Shown in pieces: positions 38,901-50,285 of a stretch of DNA of 64,000 nt (position 1 is the stretch's first letter; each line of letters opens with the position of its first letter). The notes under the pieces are model-generated. The model saw only the letters and a program-made list of their open reading frames with translations. It was not told the DNA's origin and searched no databases. The stretch spans positions 620,001 to 684,000 of the forward strand of contig NBAZ01000012.1 in the NCBI GenBank assembly GCA_002794735.1. The letters run 5' to 3'. The DNA comes from Pyrrhoderma lamaoense. Taxonomy: Eukaryota; Basidiomycota; Agaricomycetes; Hymenochaetales; Hymenochaetaceae. A program made the position numbers and the translations under genes.

Positions 38901-38985
38901 ACGAGGATGAGGATGGCTGCGCCTGGCTGGCGGCCGTATTACGGAAGTACGGACTCGGCGCCAGCGTGGGTAATATGCACGAAGA
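32906..38985 (-). CDS. Sec7-PH domain Arf guanine nucleotide exchange factor
   Basis: Large multi-exon gene, roughly 1,500 residues, encoding a GEF that activates Arf GTPases on Golgi or endosomal membranes (yeast Syt1 and fission yeast Sec74 are comparable). The N-terminal 450 or so residues are Ser/Gly/Gln-rich and disordered. The Sec7 domain starts near KEKIAEWLGGT (about 36000) and continues VRKVALRYYMDYFDFAGLRL, with the glutamic finger in KAETQQVDRILEAF and NTDLHVAELASRMSRSQFVR. After a linker comes a PH domain (WAKEGMLCRKHYNESAGKR, WMDVFVVIQKGELNMFIFG, YCFVLTLSTGGVYFFQAGT, EWVSTCNYWAAR). A helical segment (ETQLEALQKHAASLKADLDR) and a Ser-rich tail to the stop at 32906 follow. No in-frame ATG is seen before the first readable codons near 38980, so the first exon is missing or the frame is disturbed there. 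Two junctions, near 37395 and 36505, are unusual. Confidence 0.85.
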
Positions 38986-41900
38986 TTAACGGTGTTCAGC
39001 GAGAACCTTCACAAAAAGGAAGGTGATAAAGAAACAGAGGGAGGGGACGAGAGAGTTTAGAGATTATGTATTATAACTTATCTCTTCTCTTTTTTTAGAT
39101 AAAAAAAGGGGGAAAGGGAAGGGGAAATATACAATGAGGAGAGCTTCTATTCTTTTTGGCGAAATGAATTCGTACTTTGGTATTTGGATGGTGGATTGTG
39201 TGTCCTCCTTTTTCTCTTTTCTTTATTTCTTTCCAAAAAAAAAAGTGGTAGCTGAGAGCTAGGCGTGCGTGCGTGCGTGATTTGGAAAGAGAAGGTTATG
39301 GTTCAGGGATTGGTCACGTATTACTTGATGACTGAACTAAAACTCAGTCTAAAGAATCGATTTAAATTTAATGCCAATATGCCAATTTATCCCCGAGATG
39401 CGATAAATGCGTCGTGACTGTTCAGTTTTGTATCGTCGTAAAAGTATCTCGTAGCCCGTTGAGAATGTCTTCTTTCGTTTCAAGCACTCCTTTATCTCTA
39501 ACCTGGGATGAGGAAAGCATATACGAAACAAAGGTAGAGCGAGAAAGAACGGATGAGAAAGAAGTAGGCAGTTATTATATAGCGAAGATGTGGCCTCACT
39601 TCGAGTAAAAAAGCTGTAACTCTAAATGGTTCTTCAAATCACCCGTCCCTCCACAGTGTGAGTTTAACAAAGTGATAGAAAAAAGTCGAGAGAACTCAAG
39701 TACAAAAGTCAGCGTCTCTCTCTCTCAGAGTGTAGTGTGTAGAATGCTCATAAATCAATTTAATCATCCGTTTCGAGGAGTACTTACTCTTCTTCTTTTT
39801 CAAGATCGAGCGCCCACCGAGTCTATGCGTCCGTTATGTTCTGTGCGTCGCCACAACAATTTAATATCGTTTAAAGCGTTTTTCAGAGAGAGAAGGATGT
39901 GAGATACTTGCGCACGTCTTTGCGTCGAAGAAAAAGGAACAACAAAGAAGATATGCAACTAACACTAATCTACCCAAAAAAAAAATCACTCTCCCCATTC
40001 CCCCGTCGTTGATCTTACTCGTACAGGTAACTTTACTGTTCGAAGCCTTATTTATTCCGCCACCAATAAACCGGCTATGTTTTACTAAAAACTTTGGACT
40101 TTCCATCAGACGACGAAGGGGTTTGACGGATAATACATCCGGTAATATGTCATCTCGTTATTGTCACCGAGGAAAGTATTGGTATCCATATTGATGATGG
40201 TTAAACCTCTTCTCTCTTATATTGTAATCGTTACATAGGACATGCATACAGGTGGGTATACGAAAGGACGGGCCAGGTAACTATAAGCGACATACGCTAT
40301 TTGGACAATTTATCGCTTGCATTTGAGGATTCATTCACTTACGTATATTACCTTTTTTCTTTGTACCCACCTGCCACGGAATCTTGCACTCTTTCATCCC
40401 GATAACTTCATATCATGGTATCCTTTAAGTTTCACCCCAAAGACCCATTAAGTTTGAAGTCCTAAGCGTACGCTTCACCCTACACACCCAAACAACGGGC
40501 TTCTTCTCCATCCACCGTGACTCCATGACCGTCTATCAGACCTTTTACATTGGTAGAAACTCATAACGAAAATTATCTTCAATAATCCAAAAGACATAGA
40601 CTAGAAATCTGGGCTTGGATCCTGTACAAGTTCTTATTGAGTCCCAGTACCCTGTTCGTTATCCATCAACATAATCCACCTTTTTTCGAAGTAGGGTCCA
40701 CCCATACGATTTGACGGGTTCTTTCGTCGTTTGGTTTGTAGGTCTTCTGTTTCTGGCTTCCTTTGGATGATAGAATTTAAAATTATCATTATTACTAACT
40801 TCAATTTCTCCTAACTTTTCCTTCTCGAAGGCCCAAAGCCTAAACTCTACAAAACATCAAGAGAAAAAAAACATAACAAGGAGAGAAGAGTACACGTAAT
40901 TCGTGTCTCTGGTTTCTGGTCTTAACATACACCTTTCCCATAGTTTACCGTGTATCACCAGCTCCCCGATCCTAAAGAATTTCCCCAATACATACTTGTA
41001 AGTATACTTTGCTTCCTTGTGAGTCTTCATCCTGCCTTCTTCCGATCTAGTAAGTGATCTGGGGGAACATCAAGTTGGATCGCTGATAATAGGTGATGAG
41101 AGGGATTGCATTGAACATTCTTCTGTTATTCTGGTCTGGTTTGGTCATACACTATACACTATACACTATACAAAAGGCATAAAGACGAAGCACTAAATTT
41201 CAAGCAATAAGCCAACACTCTTGTAATATGCTTATATGCTTATTAGAAGCAAAACCGAGAAAGATAGATAAAAAGAAGTACATATCTTAGTCTCGCATTT
41301 ACGTCAAAAACCAAAAACCATAAGAAGAAAGCAGTTGCTTATTTTCTAGGATAGGGAAAAACACCGGTGATCACTCATAGATACGTAACGTATATACATA
41401 AACAATAATATTATACAGTCAAACCTCTTATAGTGAATTGCAGTCGGGAAGTGAAAATTTTGATTCATTATAAGAGTTATTCACTAACAAAGGTCATTAC
41501 ATAATCAATTATTAAAAATACAAGTTGAATATTCCTTCTATATCATGATGCATACGATAAGTATGATAATTATATGAAAAATAAAATGGAAAACAATATT
41601 AAAAAATCAGTAATATCTTGTAAACAACAAAAATAAGAATACTCCTGAGAATATATACAGAATATTTGTTAGCTTATATGAAGTAAGCGAAATTATTACT
41701 ATATTTAGAAGTTAAACCCGTGATTAAACCTCTTATACTGGATATTTTTATGAAAAAAATTTATTCACTATTCATTATATGAATTTATTCACTATACAAT
41801 ATTCACCAACATGGGAAATGGAATTTGCAATTCACTACAGGAGATTATTCAGTATGAGGAGATTCATTGTGAGATGTGAGAGGTTTGACTGTATATTATA

Positions 41901-43781
41901 TTGATAACATCTTATCCACAATACTTGAATACACACAAGCTAACTCACAGCTAACAATACACGTAACCAAGCATGAACAAATACGAACAAACATGCACAA
42001 ATGACAGAAAAAAGAGAGAAACAGACGTCTCTATCAGAAATCAGAGTTAGTAAGAAAAAAGAGGGAGTGCGTATGTGATGACGAAAGAGACACGAGCACG
42101 AACAGGCAAAGAGGGAGGAGGGAGGAGGAGGGGGAGTATGTGCACGTATTTTATAGATTATGATATGTTATATTTGTTATATTTTATATAACGTGGTTAC
42201 ACTACCACTTACACTAACGATAACAGAGGTCGTTTTTGGCCTTTGGCCTCTGGCTTGGACTCAGACTCAGACTTGGACCTTAATTTTAAACCAAAAGAAG
42301 GAGAACGAGAAAGAGAAATGAAACACTGACGCTGGCGTTAACGCTAACGTATCCTTAAAACCCAGTTGCCCAAGTTTAAACTCAAACCAACAAAGAGATT
42401 TTCACAAGATCCGGAAGAAAAATTGGATGGATGGAAGAAAGAAAAACCAGGCATATTTTATTCGTAGCCAACATCCAACATCCAACGCATCGACACATCA
42501 ACACATCAACACCTAACACCCAATACATCGACACAACGACTTACGAAACATTGACACAACGACACAACGACCCCTATTAACACATTAACACATTTTTAAA
42601 AAACAGAAACCATGAAAAGAGAAAGTGAAAAAAAAGGAAAAAGTTTGGAAATGAAGATGGAGATGAAGATGGATATGGAGGAAAAGGAAAAGAGAAGAAT
42701 AACAGTTTGTCGTCGAACCGGCCCGAATTAAAAGTGAAAGAAAAACAGAGAAAGAAAGAAAGTGAGGAGGAGAATGAGAAGAGAGAGAACAGTGGAGACG
42801 TTAAGAAAAAAAAGAGCAAAGGGGGAGGAGGAGCCGAGGGTTGGTTCACTTAAAGCTACATACGAAAACAAAAAACAAAAAACAAAAGGAAACAACTCAA
42901 AAATGAATGAGATGAGGGAGATGAGGGGGAAAAAGAGTAGAGAGTAAAACGTTAGAGGAAGGGGAAAAAAAAACCAAGTTCCACAAAGAGAAGCGGTGTT
43001 TGTTCTGTTCTGGACAGGGAGAGGGGCGGAGAAGGGGACGGAAGGAAAGAAGGAGAAAGAGAGATGGATGTAGGGAAGATTTGAGCTGGACAGTCGGTAG
43101 CGAGTTATTACAGAGAGGTGTAATCATCATGAAAGCGTAAATATGAGAGTGAGAACGAGAGGGGCTGGGAAGCGGGAGTGGAAAACAGAAGAAAGTGTAG
43201 GAAGTTTAGGGAAAAAGAAGGTTGGGAGGAGAGGGAGCGGGGTAGATGAATGTGGGGTGGGAGAGGGCCAGAACGAGAATGAGGACAGGAAAAGAACGAA
43301 GGTAACTAAAATCAATCACAAGATCCCTCCACACATGTCAATTAGAACGAAGAACGAGAAGTGTACAAAGGAAAAAGGGGAAGTTGGAAAAGAGGGTTTG
43401 GGGGAATGAAGGCACTCGCATCTAGCCCGACGCCACCGACACCACCACAACGACCCCTTTCCCCATCCACCCCCCATTCATCCCGAAAAAAAAAATGAAA
43501 TCGAGTTACTTATTTCTTCCTCCCCTCTTCCCGCTTTTTCCCACAAAAATAACAACAGCAACTTTCATACCTCCCCTTCCCCTCTTTACCCTTCTCTTTA
43601 CCCTCCAAAACCCAAAATCAGGAAAAAATAAGAAGGGTGAAAAAATCGTACACGCACACAAACATACACAAAATCAAAGAAAAAGAACGAGAAATAAAAG
43701 GAAATAAAAGGAAAGGAATGAAAATGTAAGAGAGAGAAAGAAAAGCCCCAGAACTCCCCCCCCACCCCCCAAATCCCGAAA
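38986..43781. other. Long intergenic region containing a MITE
   Basis: Upstream region of the Sec7 gene and 3' flank of the AreA-like gene. Apart from the MITE at 41416-41891 I see only simple repeats: four ACTATAC units near 41147-41172, and a degenerate minisatellite of ACACATCA/ACACAACG units at about 42470-42595. The interval 42600-43500 is extremely purine-rich on the + strand. No gene is supported. Confidence 0.5.
41416..41891. mobile_element. Pogo/Tc1-like MITE with 13-bp terminal inverted repeats
   Basis: The element begins CAGTCAAACCTCT and ends with the exact reverse complement, AGAGGTTTGACTG. It is flanked on both sides by TA, the target-site duplication of Tc1/mariner-pogo elements. 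It is 476 bp long, AT-rich and has no coding capacity. A second subterminal motif, TAGTGAATTGCA, occurs inside both ends in inverted orientation. An internal imperfect copy of the terminus (AAACCTCTTATACTGGATAT) lies near 41727. CAGT-starting ends with AACCTC are typical of the pogo/Fot1/Tigger group. It must have been moved by a transposase encoded elsewhere. Confidence 0.8.
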
Positions 43782-45574
43782 TTACCGTCCCTGACTCAAC
43801 GTAGCCTCCGAACTCCTTCTCTGTCTCTTCATCGCCAGCGACGAACTTCCTCCTCCTCCACTACCATTACCACTTCCTCCACCACCATTACTACCGCTAT
43901 GACTATTCCCTCCCGACCCTTTCCCAACCGCAGATGAAGACGAGGAAGACGAAGACGAACCGACAGCAGCGGAACCAGCGGAACCGGAAGCAGCAGCAGC
44001 AGAACTAGCCGCCCTTGGCCTATTCGAAGAAGAAGCTATCTTAGGCATGGTAGGAGCTGCTGCGTTTTTGCGTGTTGCGTTAACTGCGTTTGACGCTCGG
44101 TTCCTAAAAAAGAAAAAAGAGAGAGTGGTCGTTAGAAATGTGTGAAATGTGCGGCTTGGTTTGGTTTGTTTTTTTTTGGAGAGGAGAGGCGGGGGGGGGG
44201 GGGAAGTGAATGGAAGAACCGGAGGAAAATACGATTCGGAAACGGAACGGTTGATGGCGCGGAAACGGAGAAGATAGGTGAAATAGATCATCCACGAAGA
44301 GAGAGAGGGTGGGAGGAATCGAAGCTCGAAGCTCGAGACGGAACGGAACGAAAGGAAATGTGGAGGGTGGAAGGTGGAAGAAAGTAGACCCAAAGACGAA
44401 CACAGGAATCAGAAAAGAAGACGATAGTGGGGGATGGGTAGAACGACGACGACGACAACAATAATAATAGTAATAATAATAGTGATAATAGTAATAAATG
44501 ATTATAATAGTAGCAGACATTGAATACCCCTCTCAAAAAAAAACCCCCGGAAGGAAAAAAAATAAATAAATAAAAAATAAAAACTAACCTCTTCTTAATG
44601 ACGTCCGTCTTGAGCGAAAGAGGTCGAGTGACACCATGAAGTTTCTAAAAAGCCAAGCCAAGGAGAAGAAGAAGAAGGGGAAGGTTAAGGACCGCGTTAG
44701 TAAGTTTCATATAACATCATGAATACGAAAAAAAAATAAGAAAAAGGAAAGAAGAAAGAAGAAGAAGAAAGGAAAGGAGTGCCCCCCCCCCCCCGGTGCC
44801 CGTTATGCACACGATCTTGATGTCATGGGGAGAGAGAGGAAGGACAAAGAGAGAAAGAGAAGAGTTGGAGAGTTGGGCACGGGGACAAAACAAAAAAAAA
44901 TGAGAGCACGAGAGCACGGGGGCACGAGAACACGAGAACAGGTGGACGTTTAGGAACATGGGGTAGTGGGGGTATCACGAGATTGATGGATAGATGGATA
45001 GATGGATTGATGTGGGGGAGGGAAGGGAAGTGACGAAGAAAAAGAAGGAGGAAGAATAGGAAGTGGAAGTGTAATTCAATGATGTATGATATATGATGTA
45101 TGATGTATAATTCGAATGAATGAATGGAATAAATGAATTGGACTTACAAAGAATAGACCACATGCGTTACCTGTGTTGGAAAAAAAAAGAGAAAAGAGAT
45201 AGTTTTGTTAGTACCTAAGCCATCGCACAGAAAAAGAAAAAGAAAAGAAAGAAGCAGAAATGGCAAGAGAGAAGGATATGAGAGTAGAAATGTGATAATA
45301 ATAATAATAAATACTGTTTTTCTTTTTATTTTTTTTTGAAAGCAAGAAAGCAGACCGTCGAACTGCAACGCAACGCAATCCACCCAAAAAAGCCTCCATC
45401 CTCCAGATCCTCCAAAATAATAAGAGAAGAAGGAAAGAAAGAAAAAAAGGATATACGAGAGAAAAAAGAAACAAGGACACTTTACTTCCAAACGTTTTCG
45501 AAAGCAAGAAACCAATTCCACCTCCCCAATCCTCCCCAAACTTCCCAAAACTCATCCAAAAGTAAAAAAGGTAA

Positions 45575-45611
<37 letters not shown>

Positions 45612-48600
45612 AATGATAAACTCTTTCCAACTCACATAACGGCTGCCCCTCCGGATCCCTTCTCCAAAGCGGCGTGTTCCTGGTCTGACAATTCGTACAC
45701 ATCGTCGGTACCCCGCCTTCTCCGTCGTCCACTCCTCCTCCTGCTCCTCCTGCTGTACCACTACCATTACCACCACTACTACTACCACCATTACCATTAC
45801 CGCTGCCAGTACCGTTGCTGGTATGTTGATTACTGTGATGAGAAGACGTCGAAGGATGGGTGGTAGAGCCCACCAGCCCGCCTTTTTTCTTCGTCCCGCT
45901 CCCACTCCCGCCTCCGCTTCCACCACCTGAGCTTCCAGAAGGATCCAGCTTCAACCCACTCGTACCACTCGTACCTTTCCTTCCTCTTCCCCACCACCAC
46001 CACCTAAACCAACACCACCTAAAGAAACGGAATTAGAACTACTGCCGAGAAGGACAGCGGCAGAACTCGACCCCCGCCCCCTGGACTGTCGATAGAGGGG
46101 GCGTTGACCCGCTCGACCCACCAGCGCCACCATGACCGGGACCGAAAGGTTCGGGAGAGGCAGTTGAGCTGTTTGATATAAAGTCTAACCCTCCACCGCC
46201 CCAGCCGTCACTTGATGGACTTGGATGGTGGAACGGTCCGCCTCCTCCTCCGCCTCCGGTGCTCGTACTGTTAGTGCTAGAAGAATGGGACGCGTTGTTG
46301 TTGTTGTTGGTGGTGCGTTTGGTAGTAGCGGAAGAGGAGGAAGAGGAGGTGGTGGCGGATAACTGTGTTGGGTCTACGTGCGTGTACTGATGCTGTTGCT
46401 GGTGATGAGAATGATGAGAATGATGATGCGCGAACCCCGTCGTTGGATCATACGACGGATACATGAATGGTAAAAGCCGTTGTAACTGTAAAGCCTCCGA
46501 AGCATGTTGTTGCATTTGTTGATGATGTAAATGCTGCTGATGTTGCTGGTGCTGATGATGTTGCTGATGATGCTGATGAACCACCGAACTCGTTAAGACA
46601 TCGTTCCCTCCTGCGGTAGGCGAGTCAACGGAGAATAAGGAACACTTCCTCCCCTCCCCCTATCGAAGATCTCGTCGAACCCGGGAACGAAAGCGTATCA
46701 TGATGTCCTCCTCCTCCACCACCAATACCACCAATCCCACCACCACCACCACCGATCCCACCCAACCCTTTATCATCCGAGTAAAAATCAGCTCCGGACA
46801 CACCTACACCTACACCTGCGTTCACGTTCACGAGCCCAAACAGGTTCTCGTACCCCGCGAGCGCGAACTCGAAGGAGGACGTAGGGAACGGACTCGTCTG
46901 TCGGACGCCCAACGACGTCGACTTTGTCGTCGTTGCCTCCAATTGCTGTTGTTGACGCCTTTCGTGAATTGGGGTCGAAGAGGAAGACGAGGAGGACGTC
47001 TCGACTGCAGGTGGGTCCGCTCGGAGAATGCAATCGGCATGTGGCGTATCAGCACGTCTTTTTCCCTGTTTTTTTTTTTGTTGTTTGTTAGAAGATGAAA
47101 TTAGAAATTAGAGTTATTATTTATTAAATGGTTGGGTTGGGATGGTTAAACCCGATAGAGGTGTTTTGCATTTCAAGAAATGAATTGTTTGAGGGGAAAA
47201 AGCCCCGGGAGTAGAATAAGGAAAGTTGAATGTCATGAATAAGATTCCAGATGGGAAAGTGCGTCATACGAAGGGAGGGAGAAAACAGCATGGAAGAAAA
47301 ATTAAAATTAAAAAAACACTCACCAAAACGGGATCTAGAGGGTCAACCAGTTCATCCGAGCCTAGACGTGAATGACCAGTATGATTAAGAGCCGGGAAAA
47401 GACTGGCAGCCCGCGCGACCGTATGATCAAAGCTAGTTTTCCGAAAATGACGAACGAGGTTCCCCCCTCCCTGCTGCTGCTGTTGCTGTTGTTGGTGTTG
47501 GTGCAGATCCAACGTCCCTAAACTAGGTCTCTGACGCAATACAGAAGACGAAGAAGCGGAAGCAGACGAAGAAGCCGAAGGTCCAGGTCCAGGTGCGTGT
47601 TGAAGTAGTAGCCCTCCCCCTCCAGTGGATGGTAACGAGCTGGGCTGGAAGACGGAGGAAGGGCTGTTCATCGAGGACGAAGGTCGACGGAATGGATCAG
47701 GAGGAAGTCGTGAGGAAGGTCCGGTCCGAGTTGTTGTATCAAAGTTCATAAAATTAGGCGTTAACCCAACACTTTCCTCCAACACAGATGCCAAATGTGC
47801 TGTATGGGATTGTAAAGAGGACGAAGGGGGTGGACTACCGTACCGGAGTTGGGAAGCTAATCCGGGTATAGGTATCGATGAGGAAGTAGAGTATTCGTTC
47901 GCGAGGTAGGATGCGTCGAAGGACTTTGATATACTATCTGGATTTCCAAAGTTGGGAGTAGCATCGTCGAGAGGAAAGTTGAATTTCCCTTCAGACCAGC
48001 TACTTGAGATATTGCCCTGATCGAAAGGTTGCCCGGGGGGAGGCCTGGATCGTGAACGACTGGTGGCTCTCCAGTCCATAGCAATACGTGACCTTGAACG
48101 ACTTATAGCACGCCAGTCCATTGCGTTGTCGCTAAAAAATATGACGTGCTCAATCATCACATATTTTTTCATATAACCGTGATTTTTTTTTGTTTGAGAG
48201 AGAGAGAAAAGAGAAAGGAAGGAGGGAAGAGAGATAAAAAAAGGGGGGAGAATTAAAAAGGATTATCTGAACTTACTCATTGTCGTTATCACCATCCTGA
48301 TTTTTACCTTCAAATCCAACGACCCGGACTCTGGCAGTCGTCTTGTCAGGTCTCCTTCCTCTTGTCTCTAAATCGACGACTTTCAACTCTGGAGTCACCT
48401 TGATGTCTTCTTCCTCACCGCCATTACCGGTACATCTACTGCTGCTACTGCTACTACTACTGTCACCCAATAGAACATTGCTTATGGCAGCGGAAGCGGC
48501 ACTCTTCTGACCAGGGCTATCGGGAGGAGATATATTATGTCGATTCCCCTTGCTGTTATTATTCTGAACCTGTTCCTTATTATTATCAGTAGCAGAGGCG

Positions 48601-50285
48601 GAAGCATTCGCATTCGCATGGACCTCATCCTCCCTCTTCTTCTTCAACGCGAGCGTCATCATCCTCCACGTCAAGTTCTCCATTCTCTGCGCGTGAGGTA
48701 ACTGTGCTCGTGTGCGGGCATACATCTTCCACACTTGCGCAGCAAGCGGATCCTTCTCTGCCATCTTCTCAGGGTCAACAGGATCCAAATCCGAGGCCAT
48801 CGCAGCCAAGTCGGGCGAACCTCTTCCCGTTGTCCGGGAGGGTGTTAGAGTAGATACCCTATTAGGAGAGAATAGGTCATCCGCTAATAGGTCCGAATAG
48901 AACGTAGGCGATTTGATGTCCGTAGCCGCGCTCGTTGGCATCGTCGACAAGGAACCACTGATGAACGGAGAAGAAGAAGGACGTGAAGAGGATGCACTCG
49001 AAGGCGCAGTGTGATCGTAGCTGGCGATGGAAGGGCCTGAGGGCATCGTCAGCTGGGATAGAGCGGGAAAAGTGGAAGATGAGGAAGCGGAGGAAGGAGA
49101 GAGGACTGCTGGATTGGGATTCAAAGGAGACATCCACAATGACGGAGGTATGTTAACATGAGTGCGTTCTGAAGGACGAGCAAAACTAGGAGATGGAGAA
49201 TTCGCACCGAGATGGGCAGCGTGTAAGGCTGAAGAAGGCGGCATGCCCAACCGCATGTCGAGTTGAAGCTGACCATCGAACGCAGCAGCAGCAGCGGCGG
49301 CGGCGGCATTTCCTTGAGCACTTCTTCTACTCATGATACTCGGGCGATTCGTCGCTTGATGTAAATTTAAGAACCCTTTCTGCTCCGGATGACGCCGGTC
49401 GGACGCTTTCTGATGATGCTGGTGCTGGTGATGATGGTGTTCGGCGGAAAACTGGCTATATGCCTGTGCAGCAGCAGCAGCGTTACCTACCTTGCCCTTG
49501 ATGAAGGCAAGCGCACTCCCGGCGGACTGCGGGGACTGTGAAGGCGAAGTGGATTGCGAACCTGCAAGTGGAAAGATAGGCGGGGGAAAGCGAAAAAAAA
49601 GCAAGTTAGATCACGACGAAGAGACAGGGAGAAAAAAAACATAGTGGAGAGCAAGGGAAATGGAGAAGCACCAGTTACAGAGCCGATTTGGGAATGGGAA
49701 CCCAAGCTTGATACGGCAGAAGAAGGCAAGGAGGCAAAGTAATTGGGCGGAGGAGGAACAGTAGCGGCCGGATTTGAGTTTGATGAGTTATTATTGGTGT
49801 TGGCTTGGCTGAAAGGAGATTTTGGTAGAGGCCCAAGAGCGCCACCGGCTTCGAGAGCAGCAAACATGGCAGGGTCGAGGGGCTTTGCAAGATATGATTC
49901 CAGTCGAAGGCGGCTAATTGGGGAGGGATCTGAGCCGGAGATTGAGTCGGATGAGAGGACTGGTGGTGGGACGAGTCTGGAAAGAATTGGATAGGCATTT
50001 GGAGACTCGTTCCTGGCGTTGTTGTCGTTTGTGAGGAGGAGGAGGAGGAGGAGGAATTTGTTGTAGTTGTATTTGTTGATGATGATTGTGGAGCTGCAGC
50101 AGCTACAGCAGCGGCAACGGCAGCGAGTTGTAGATTATTTGACCAAGGGGAGGGGAGTAGGAGGACGAAGGAGTGGAGAGAGCAGAAGAGTGAGGAGGAG
50201 AGTCAATAAGCTGATTGTCGAGCGGCGGCCAGGAGAGTTTGCGGGCTGTCTCAGATGATGGATGTGAGGATGGAAGATGTTCCAT
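43782..50285 (-). CDS. AREA: AreA/Nit2-type GATA nitrogen regulator, about seven frame breaks
   Basis: Global nitrogen-metabolism activator that binds GATA sites. The ATG at 50285 ([19 protein letters not shown]) starts a long disordered N-terminus. The exon at about 48280-49560 holds the DUF1752 block: [20 protein letters not shown], then [21 protein letters not shown] tandem repeat, [24 protein letters not shown], follows at about 48055-48125, then Gln/His/Gly-rich stretches. The zinc finger is [20 protein letters not shown] (about 45650-45700), then [19 protein letters not shown] and [10 protein letters not shown], split over several exons. The four Cys and the 17-residue loop are intact. 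The Ser/Gly-rich tail stops at 43782 and lacks an obvious AreA/Nmr C-terminal motif. Reading the protein end to end needs one added base near 50150, 49981, 46690, 46655, 46073, 46079 and 45977, all at homopolymers. The identity is firm; the exact protein is not. Confidence 0.88.
45580..45609. repeat. Poly-A tract (about 29 bases) in an AreA intron
   Basis: On the gene's own strand this is a T tract inside the intron that splits the zinc finger, between the donor near 45637 and the exon downstream. Its length is likely to be unstable or miscounted. Confidence 0.7.

Noticed and set aside
42470..42595. Regular ACACATCA/ACACAACG units suggesting a CRISPR-like array
   Set aside because: Units are short, degenerate and contiguous without unique spacers; it is a minisatellite in a eukaryotic genome.
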